A stretch of 7,563 nucleotides of DNA from Thiomonas sp. (GTDB lineage Bacteria; Pseudomonadota; Gammaproteobacteria; Burkholderiales; Burkholderiaceae), in NCBI GenBank assembly GCA_027443745.1, contig DAIAZB010000501.1, forward strand, positions 1 to 7,563, written 5' to 3'. The translations under genes and the position numbers were made by a program. Position 1 is the first letter of the stretch. Each line of letters begins with the position of its first letter. The notes below the pieces were generated by a model. That model ran no database searches, was not told the origin of the DNA, and worked only from the letters and a program-made list of their open reading frames with translations. Positions 1 to 5,293 of the stretch are shown here, piece after piece.

Positions 1-742
1 GGCGCGCGGGCTCCGGCAAGTCGCGTCCCGTGACCCTCCGGATGGCCGCTTCCAGATGGTCCAGAATCCTCTCCGCTTCACGCTGATAACCCTTTCTGGC
101 CAGCCAGCGCGGACTTTCCGGAAGCTTGTAATAAATCAAAACGGAGTACAGGATGGGAGAGGCCGCAACCGCGAAAAAAACTCGCCAAGAATAATCTGGA
201 CTAAGCGCTGGGAAAATTATGAAACCCAGCAGCGGAGCGACGAAATAGCCAAGCGACAGGAAGGCGTCCATGATTCCGTTGCAAAAAGTTCTTCGTGTCT
301 TCGGAACCATTTCACACACGATTGCGTAAGGTAGCGGGAACACAGCGCCCATACCGAGTCCAGCGAGAAAACGAGCAATTAGCAGGAAACTGTAGTTTGG
401 CGCTAGACCGCAGACGAAGGTAAAAATGCTGTACCAAACAATTCCGTATATCAGGACCCGTTTACGCCCGAACAAGTCTGCGAGCCTACCAGCCGGAATC
501 AACCCGATCACGACCCCGAAGGTCTGCGCTGCAACCAGCAGGCCGATTTGGCTTGGGGTAATGTGCATAACCTGCTTCAGGGTCGGGATCGAAACTCCAA
601 GCGAACCAATGCTCAGTGCCTCGGTGAACCAAGCCAAACCCGCGAGGATGACAATACCCCAAGTGATACGAGTCATCGGCAGGCGATCTATTCGTGCTCC
701 CACCGCGGCTTGTGCGGCGAAATGATCATTGAGTTCAGACAT
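1..742 (-). CDS. MFS transporter, N-terminal 247 residues (3' end outside window)
   Basis: Proton- or ion-coupled inner-membrane carrier of the major facilitator superfamily. The frame is open from the ATG at 742 to the window edge without a stop, giving 247 residues of an expected 400-450. Six hydrophobic segments are visible at about residues 26-48, 65-85, 96-113, 117-140, 157-177 and 186-205. The loop between segments 2 and 3 has the MFS signature GRLADLFGRKR (85-95), and PESPRWLARKG (208-218) follows segment 6, as in the sugar porter, NiaP and SV2-like branch. An AGGAG ribosome site lies 6 bases before the ATG. It follows the acyl-CoA ligase with a 103-bp gap, so it probably imports the acid that the ligase activates. 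That substrate is an inference; sulfoacetate is the leading candidate. Sampled lines are less GC-rich than the dehydrogenase gene. Confidence 0.9.
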   Translation of the reverse strand, partial: MSELNDHFAAQAAVGARIDRLPMTRITWGIVILAGLAWFTEALSIGSLGVSIPTLKQVMHITPSQIGLLVAAQTFGVVIGLIPAGRLADLFGRKRVLIYGIVWYSIFTFVCGLAPNYSFLLIARFLAGLGMGAVFPLPYAIVCEMVPKTRRTFCNGIMDAFLSLGYFVAPLLGFIIFPALSPDYSWRVFFAVAASPILYSVLIYYKLPESPRWLARKGYQREAERILDHLEAAIRRVTGRDLPEPAR

Positions 743-748
743 CTTTGT

Positions 749-753
749 CTCCT
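749..753 (-). promoter_or_regulatory. Ribosome binding site of the MFS gene
   Basis: On the minus strand AGGAG lies 6 bases before the ATG at 742. It is the best-formed Shine-Dalgarno site on this strand and fixes the transporter start. Confidence 0.7.
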
Positions 754-845
754 GGTAGGAATTTAATAAACCATCTTGAAATCGTTTAATGCAGCAAGCT
801 GGGTCTGTTTTTTTCTCCTTTTTGTTCCGATAACTTCCTTGTGAT

Positions 846-2444
846 TCAATACAAATGTAATGATTCCTTGATGACGCTTGACTCCAGATCGTGTAATTTC
901 AGGCGCTGGATTTTCCCTGTTGGCCCCCGTGGCAAATCGTCCACGACGTAACAGACGCGTGGCATCTTGTACTTGCCGAGGTGCTCCAGGCAGTGGGCGC
1001 GCAGATCATTTGCACTAACTGCTGCGCCGTCGCGCAGCACGAGGTATGCCTCAATATTCTGGCCGTAATTACTGTCCTTGACGCCGATTGTTGCGGCCTC
1101 CATAACAGCCGGGTAGCGCAACAGCGCTTCGTCGATTTCGCGAGGCGAGATATTTTCACCTCCCTTGATAATCAACTCCTTGGCGCGGCCGGTAATGAAG
1201 TAGTAGCCATCATCGTCGCGGTAGCCGAGGTCTCCGGTGCGAAACCAGCCATCTGCAGTAAAGGCCTTCGCCGTCTCGGTGTCGTTCTTGAGGTAGCCGC
1301 GCATGACGTTGAGTCCACGCAGCTCGATTTCACCGATAGCGAGGTTAGGCAGCACGTGGCCCTGGGCATCAACAACCCGGGCCTCGGTTCCAGACGGCTT
1401 GCCAATGCTGCCAACCTTTCGCAAATGCCGCTCTATCGGGTTGCTGAACGAAGGTGCCGCGGTCTCGGTCAGCCCCATGGTTTCGATGATGTCGACCCCG
1501 AAACGTCGCTCGAATGCCCGGTGGTGCTCGGGGGGCAGCGCCGCCGACGCCGAGCGGCAGAAGCGGATGCGGCGCAACTGATCCAGGTCGAGGTCCTTGG
1601 GGGCTGACTGGATTAGATACGCAATGATGGTTGGCACCGCGTTGACCCAGGTGCAGTTGAAGCTGATCGCATCCTTCCAGAACGTCGTCGCCGAAAACTT
1701 CGGCGGCATCACCAGCGAGCCACCTCGCACCAGTGGCGCGATCAGGTTTACCACCAGCGCGTTGATGTGATAGAGCGGGAGCGGCGCCAGGCCGCGGTCG
1801 TCCGAGCCTAGCCCGTGCTCACGACTGATATGGATGCCGTTAGCGACCAGATTGCCGTGGCTGAGCACGACACCTTTGGGTGTGCCAGTGGTTCCCGACG
1901 TGTACATCAGCAGCGCCGCGTCGTCGACGGCGGGCATCACGTCGGGTTTGGCGGCCGCCGCGCGGTTGTGATCGAGCCAACTCGAGTCGGTAATGACTTC
2001 GACGTGCAGCGACCGCTCCATCGCTGCTGCCATAGCCTGCAGCGTCCGCGCATGCTCCGGCGTGGTGACGACCAGCGCAGTGTCGGAGTGATCGAGGATG
2101 TAGGACAGCTGCGAAGGCTGCGCCAGCAGGTTGATCGGGTTGATCACCATGCCGTGATACATGGCCGCCAGTATCAGCATCGCGGCATCGAGGCCGTTCG
2201 ACATGAACAGCGACACCACGGCGCCTCGCCGCACTCCGTGCCGGGCGAAAAACGGTCCGAGTTCGCTGCAAATGCGCTGCAATTGGGCAAAAGAGACTTC
2301 GCGCCCGTCCTGGGTGGCGATGAAATAGGTCGACCGCGGTGCTCGCTGCGCGTTAACGTCGATGAGTTGCGCGACGCTGCACAGTTCGTGGATGCCGCCG
2401 CAATCTTGCGGTGCCGGAGCGGTCATGCAATTGGTCGGTGTCAT
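846..2444 (-). CDS. AMP-forming acyl-CoA ligase (ANL superfamily), sulfoacetate-CoA ligase-like
   Basis: Class I adenylate-forming enzyme that would activate a carboxylate with ATP to an acyl-AMP and then to an acyl-CoA in the cytosol. From the ATG at 2444 it has 532 residues, normal for the family. Motifs in order: phosphate-binding YTSGTTGTPKG (181-191), ETMGLTETAAP (321-331), GWFRTGDLG with the ribose-binding Asp (399-407), hinge-region GRAKELIIKGGENI (419-432), and PRGPTGKIQR with the catalytic Lys near 511. All key residues are present, so the enzyme should be active. An in-frame GTG at 2492 would add 16 residues but has no ribosome site. The ATG at 2444 has GGTGAG upstream and is preferred. 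The neighbouring acylating dehydrogenase, IclR regulator and MFS gene suggest a SauT-like role making sulfoacetyl-CoA. Other short acids are possible, because ANL motifs do not reveal the acid. Confidence 0.93.
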   Translation of the reverse strand: MTPTNCMTAPAPQDCGGIHELCSVAQLIDVNAQRAPRSTYFIATQDGREVSFAQLQRICSELGPFFARHGVRRGAVVSLFMSNGLDAAMLILAAMYHGMVINPINLLAQPSQLSYILDHSDTALVVTTPEHARTLQAMAAAMERSLHVEVITDSSWLDHNRAAAAKPDVMPAVDDAALLMYTSGTTGTPKGVVLSHGNLVANGIHISREHGLGSDDRGLAPLPLYHINALVVNLIAPLVRGGSLVMPPKFSATTFWKDAISFNCTWVNAVPTIIAYLIQSAPKDLDLDQLRRIRFCRSASAALPPEHHRAFERRFGVDIIETMGLTETAAPSFSNPIERHLRKVGSIGKPSGTEARVVDAQGHVLPNLAIGEIELRGLNVMRGYLKNDTETAKAFTADGWFRTGDLGYRDDDGYYFITGRAKELIIKGGENISPREIDEALLRYPAVMEAATIGVKDSNYGQNIEAYLVLRDGAAVSANDLRAHCLEHLGKYKMPRVCYVVDDLPRGPTGKIQRLKLHDLESSVIKESLHLY

Positions 2445-2572
2445 CGGTCTCGGCTCACCAAAAGAAAATCGGAACGCCGGCAGTGCACACACCCTAGGCG
2501 AGGAGAAGGTGGTTTGCTTGCGGCGTGGGCCGCAACGGGTTGAGTGGCAGATTCGAAGGGTTCGGCTGGCAT
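2441..2572 (-). other. Possible 43-codon leader ORF overlapping the ligase start
   Basis: An ATG at 2572 opens a 43-residue frame whose TGA overlaps the ligase ATG as ATGA, the usual arrangement for translational coupling. The peptide starts MPAEPFESATQ, contains CVHC and has no recognised domain. No Shine-Dalgarno site precedes it, and GC-rich DNA gives chance frames of this size, so it may not be translated. Confidence 0.2.
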
Positions 2573-2656
2573 GTGTGAACGAGGCTCGGTGATGGACGCT
2601 ACAAGGACCGGTGCGAATTGGGTTTTGCTTGGTGCAACCGCTTCGACCGATGCGTG

Positions 2657-2678
2657 ATTTGATTGAATTTAAGCAAAT
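2657..2678. repeat. AT-rich 22-bp imperfect dyad
   Basis: The outer arms are ATTTG and CAAAT, and 9 of 11 base pairs match across the centre at 2667/2668. It lies roughly 25-45 bases downstream of the predicted ligase transcription start, a position where a bound repressor could block transcription. Low-complexity AT sequence makes chance symmetry more likely. Confidence 0.3.
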
Positions 2679-2689
2679 AGAGGAACCAG

Positions 2690-2769
2690 TTGTCCCGTTT
2701 TTTGATTTTTATAAGCTATCTGAGGGTTTGTGTTAATTCGATTTGAATATTTCTCCGTTTTCGGGACAA
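2690..2769. repeat. Inverted arms TTGTCCCG / CGGGACAA bracketing the ligase promoter
   Basis: TTGTCCCG at 2690-2697 and its exact reverse complement CGGGACAA at 2762-2769 sit 72 bp apart. One arm falls just after the predicted transcription start and the other about 26 bp upstream of the -35 box. They could be half-sites of one regulator acting across the promoter. The binding protein is unknown. Confidence 0.35.
2708..2736 (-). promoter_or_regulatory. Sigma70-type promoter for the ligase-MFS unit
   Basis: On the minus strand TTAACA (2736-2731, five of six consensus bases) is followed after exactly 17 bases by TATAAA (2713-2708, five of six). Transcription would start near 2701, leaving a leader of about 257 bases before the ligase ATG. 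It is the strongest promoter match I found in the window. Confidence 0.6.
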
Positions 2770-2770
2770 T
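2743..2770 (+). promoter_or_regulatory. Weak candidate promoter for the IclR-dehydrogenase unit
   Basis: TTGAAT (2743-2748) and GACAAT (2765-2770, four of six bases) are 16 bases apart. A second possible -10 is TATAGT at 2800-2805, which lacks a good -35. Either would leave a leader of about 140-175 bases. The weakness of both suggests help from an activator, or that the true site was missed. Confidence 0.25.
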
Positions 2771-2771
2771 A

Positions 2772-2789
2772 TGGTGTCGTTCGCCACCA
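2772..2789. repeat. 18-bp imperfect dyad (TGGTG / CACCA), candidate operator
   Basis: Arms TGGTG and CACCA enclose a further CG/CG match, so 7 of 9 base pairs are symmetric around 2780/2781. It begins 2 bases after the weak -10 candidate GACAAT and is GC-richer than its surroundings. Its size suits a dimeric regulator such as the adjacent IclR protein. Confidence 0.35.
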
Positions 2790-2892
2790 GAAAACTAGAT
2801 ATAGTTGCTTTCAATCGCGCAGCCGGCGCTTGCAGCACCACACATGATCACGATTTGTCCGTTGCCCATGCCAGTTTGAGCAATGTCTGACT

Positions 2893-2912
2893 GCCACCCT
2901 GTACAGGGTGGC
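2893..2912. promoter_or_regulatory. Perfect 20-bp palindrome upstream of the IclR gene, likely operator
   Basis: GCCACCCTGTACAGGGTGGC reads identically on both strands, centred between 2902 and 2903. It ends 38 bases before the IclR start codon. No T-run follows, so it is not a Rho-independent terminator. IclR proteins commonly bind palindromes near their own promoters, which makes autoregulation the simplest reading. An RNA hairpin in the leader is the alternative. Confidence 0.6.
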
Positions 2913-2950
2913 GCATTACTGCCGACTGCACTTCGAAACCCTGACTTGCC

Positions 2951-3769
2951 ATGAACTCAAACCAGTCGAACGCTGCGGCGGTGCGTGCCTTTCGGGTGCT
3001 CGAGCTACTGGCCGGAGTTCAATCGATGAGTCTGATGCAACTCGCCAACGGCTTGGAACTGCCCAAGCAGACCGTGCATCGGATCCTAAAAACCCTGTGC
3101 GCTGCCGATCTGGTGATTCGCGACGTCGATGGCCAGGGTTACGAATGCGGTGGGCGGGTGCGCAACATGAGCGTGGCACTACTGATGCACTCGGGGCCGG
3201 CCACCGCCCGCCATGCCGTGCTACGCAAGCTCGGCGAGCGCATCGGCGAAACCGTCAACCTGACCGTGCTCGACGGCGACGAGGTGGTCTACCTCGATCG
3301 AGTCGAGACCGCCTCGCCACTACGCATGCACCTGCAACCGGGTTCGCATGTCCCGCTGCATTGCACCTCTAGCGGCAAGCTCCTACTGAGCCTACAGCCG
3401 GCTGCGTTGCGCAACCGCATCGTCGACGCGCTACCGCTGAAAAAAATGACCGATTTCACCATCACTGACGCCGCACATCTCCGCCAAGATCTGGTCGAAA
3501 CCCGCAAGCGCCGCATCGGCCTAAACGACCAGGAATTCATCCACGGTATGGTGTCGATCGCCGTGCCAGTGATGCGCGACGCCTACCGCGCCTGGGCTGC
3601 GATCGCGGTGCAGGCACCCTTGGCCCGATCCGATATCAACGGCCTGCTCGAACACTTACCAGTGCTGCGCGAAGCCGCAGCAGCGATCGCCGCTATGGTG
3701 ACGCCGCCAACGCCACGCAGGGTACGTGTCCAACGCGACACTCAAGAAGTTGACGCCGAACAGCTTTGA
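2951..3769 (+). CDS. IclR-family transcriptional regulator (SauR-like by context)
   Basis: Cytosolic DNA-binding regulator of 272 residues, the usual IclR length. Residues about 9-70 form the winged helix-turn-helix, with recognition helix QTVHRILKTL (40-49). Residues about 80-250 form the effector-binding domain, with the conserved-type segments PLHCTSSGKLLL (134-145) and HGMVSIAVPV (198-207). A charged tail of about 20 residues follows. The ATG at 2951 is preceded in frame by a TGA at 2942, so no longer form exists; the ribosome site is poor. It lies between the ligase-MFS unit and the dehydrogenase and reads into the latter with a 48-bp gap, so it probably controls both directions from the shared region. 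Whether it activates or represses, and its ligand, cannot be read from sequence. Sulfoacetate or a related acid is an inference from neighbours. Confidence 0.93.
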   Translation: MNSNQSNAAAVRAFRVLELLAGVQSMSLMQLANGLELPKQTVHRILKTLCAADLVIRDVDGQGYECGGRVRNMSVALLMHSGPATARHAVLRKLGERIGETVNLTVLDGDEVVYLDRVETASPLRMHLQPGSHVPLHCTSSGKLLLSLQPAALRNRIVDALPLKKMTDFTITDAAHLRQDLVETRKRRIGLNDQEFIHGMVSIAVPVMRDAYRAWAAIAVQAPLARSDINGLLEHLPVLREAAAAIAAMVTPPTPRRVRVQRDTQEVDAEQL

Positions 3770-3806
3770 CGCTGTGACTGACGCCGTTTTCTTCCACTGA
3801 TTTGAC

Positions 3807-3811
3807 AAGGA
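3807..3811 (+). promoter_or_regulatory. Ribosome binding site of the acylating dehydrogenase
   Basis: AAGGA lies 6 bases before the ATG at 3818. It is much better than the sites of the two regulator genes on this strand, suggesting that the enzyme is made in greater amount than the regulators. Confidence 0.65.
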
Positions 3812-3817
3812 TATTTC

Positions 3818-5251
3818 ATGATCACCATACAAGCCTCCCCTGGCACAACGGGCGAGGTGCTAGCCCAAGTGTCGGCCTGCGTGGCGCGTGCACGCGTTGC
3901 CCAGCACCAGTTCGAGCGCTACACCCAGGAACAGGTCGACGAGGTTGTACTCGCTGTTGGTTGGGCCATCATGGAGCCACGGCGCAATCGGGCGCTGGCC
4001 GAGCGTGCCGTCGCTGACACAGGGCTGGGCAACGTAGCCGACAAGGTGATCAAGAATCATCGCAAGACCCTGGGTTTGTTGCGCGATCTGCGCGGCTGTA
4101 AGTCGGTCGGCGTGATAGGCGAGGACCCGGCTAAGGGTGTCATCGAGATCGCTCGCCCAGTCGGGGTCGTCGGCGCCGTCACCCCCTCGACCAATCCGGC
4201 GGCCACACCAGCGAACAAGATCATCAACGCCCTGAAGGGGCGCAATACCATCATTCTGTCGCCGTCACCGAAGGGCTACAGCACAGGCTCGCTACTGCTG
4301 CAGTACATATGCGAGGAACTCGACCGCATCGGCGCGCCGCACGACCTCGTACAGCTGTTGCCTGCCCCAGTGACCAAGTCTGCGACCCAGGAATTGATGC
4401 GTCAGGTTGACCTCGTCGTAGTCACGGGATCGCAGAGCAATGTGCGTGCGGCGTACGCTAGCGGCACCCCGGCGATAGGCGTGGGCGCTGGCAACGTCGC
4501 TGTGATCGTCGACGAAACCTGCAATGTCGAACAGGCGGCGCAGAAAATCCGCCGATCGAAAGTATTCGACAACGCCACCAGTTGTTCGTCGGAAAATAGC
4601 CTTGTCATCGTGGATGCCGTGTATGGTGCCACCATCGACGCGCTGCTCCGCCAAGGCGGCGTGCTGCTCGACGCGGCACAAAAACAATGCCTGCAAGACA
4701 CAATGTGGCCCGATGGGAAGCTCTCACCGGCTGTAACTGCCAAGTCAGCTCCCACCATCGCCGCACTCGCCGGGTTGCAGGGCCCAAAATTCGAACGGGC
4801 GCAGTTCCTCATGGTCGAGGAGACAGGGGTTGGCGACGAGCATCCGTTTTCCGGCGAGAAGCTCTCGCCAGTGCTAGCCGTTTACCGTGCCAGCGGATTC
4901 ACCGAGGCCATGGACAAGGTGCGGTGCATCTATGCACACGAAGGCGCCGGACACTCCATCGGCATCCACTCCGAGGACCGCAATCGGCCACTGCAGCTTG
5001 GCCTACACATGCCGGCCTGTCGGATCATCGTCAACCAAGCGCACTGCTTCGCCACCGGGGGCAGTTTCGACAATGGACTGCCCTTCTCGTTGTCGATGGG
5101 TTGCGGCACCTGGGGACGCAACAGCATTTCTGATAATCTGAATTACAGGCATTTTCTTAACATCACGCGCATTGCAACGCCCTGCACTCCGGATGAGCCC
5201 TCTCCACAGGATATTTTCGGTGAGTACAAACGACGCCACGGCATCGTCTGA
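3818..5251 (+). CDS. sauS: CoA-acylating aldehyde dehydrogenase, sulfoacetaldehyde dehydrogenase-like
   Basis: Would interconvert an acyl-CoA and an aldehyde with a nicotinamide cofactor; in the SauS reaction, sulfoacetyl-CoA is reduced with NADPH to sulfoacetaldehyde and CoA. The 477 residues match the single-domain acylating branch (EutE, PduP, the AdhE N-terminal domain, SauS). Visible features are VTPSTNPAATPANK (121-134), a cofactor-binding stretch VTGSQSNVRAAYASGTPA (202-219) leading to GVGAGN, the catalytic Cys256 within FDNATSCSSENS, and the C-terminal block GCGTWGRNSISDNLNYRH (428-445) typical of AdhE and SauS. No obvious microcompartment-targeting N-terminus is seen, and no microcompartment genes are nearby. 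Together with the ligase it makes a carboxylate-to-aldehyde route. The SauS name rests on recalled motif similarity plus the ligase, IclR and MFS neighbours. Another short acyl-CoA substrate remains possible. Confidence 0.85.
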   Translation: MITIQASPGTTGEVLAQVSACVARARVAQHQFERYTQEQVDEVVLAVGWAIMEPRRNRALAERAVADTGLGNVADKVIKNHRKTLGLLRDLRGCKSVGVIGEDPAKGVIEIARPVGVVGAVTPSTNPAATPANKIINALKGRNTIILSPSPKGYSTGSLLLQYICEELDRIGAPHDLVQLLPAPVTKSATQELMRQVDLVVVTGSQSNVRAAYASGTPAIGVGAGNVAVIVDETCNVEQAAQKIRRSKVFDNATSCSSENSLVIVDAVYGATIDALLRQGGVLLDAAQKQCLQDTMWPDGKLSPAVTAKSAPTIAALAGLQGPKFERAQFLMVEETGVGDEHPFSGEKLSPVLAVYRASGFTEAMDKVRCIYAHEGAGHSIGIHSEDRNRPLQLGLHMPACRIIVNQAHCFATGGSFDNGLPFSLSMGCGTWGRNSISDNLNYRHFLNITRIATPCTPDEPSPQDIFGEYKRRHGIV

Positions 5252-5293
5252 TGCCAGCGCGGCGGGGCGCAGGCCCCCGTCCTAGACGATGCC
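5240..5293 (+). promoter_or_regulatory. Alternative RNA hairpins joining the dehydrogenase stop and MocR start
   Basis: GGCATCGTCT (5240-5249) is the exact reverse complement of AGACGATGCC (5284-5293), which contains the MocR ATG. The first arm can instead pair locally as GGCATC with GATGCC (5250-5255) across the dehydrogenase stop codon. Between them GGGGC/GCCCC (5264-5268 and 5273-5277) forms a small GC hairpin. The long pairing would hide the MocR start until a ribosome finishing the dehydrogenase opens it. Confidence 0.4.

Larger units (their letters stand above)
2445..2950. promoter_or_regulatory. Divergent control region between the ligase and IclR genes
   Basis: About 500 bases without a convincing full gene separate the two divergent units. 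The middle (about 2640-2810) is clearly AT-richer than the flanks and holds the ligase-side promoter and several dyads, listed separately. The part next to the ligase would be a long untranslated leader with one possible short reading frame. No tRNA or IS end was seen. Confidence 0.75.

Noticed and set aside
809..820. A strong AAGGAG followed by an A-run on the minus strand in the ligase-MFS gap
   Set aside because: No start codon follows at a workable distance, and the MFS gene has its own AGGAG 6 bases before its ATG. It is probably just purine-rich spacer.
2492..2494. GTG at 2492 as the ligase start
   Set aside because: No ribosome site precedes it, and the extra 16 residues (from the GTG to the ATG at 2444) do not resemble the family N-terminus. 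The ATG at 2444 has GGTGAG upstream.
1815..2543. A 242-codon open frame on the plus strand opposite the ligase
   Set aside because: It lies wholly antisense to a gene with complete ANL motifs, has no recognisable domain, and is the kind of long shadow frame GC-rich codon bias produces. The same applies to 981-1607 on the plus strand and 4292-4696 on the minus strand.
2908..3372. A 154-codon plus-strand frame overlapping the IclR start
   Set aside because: It is out of frame with the well-supported IclR gene, and its Arg-rich, low-complexity translation resembles no family.
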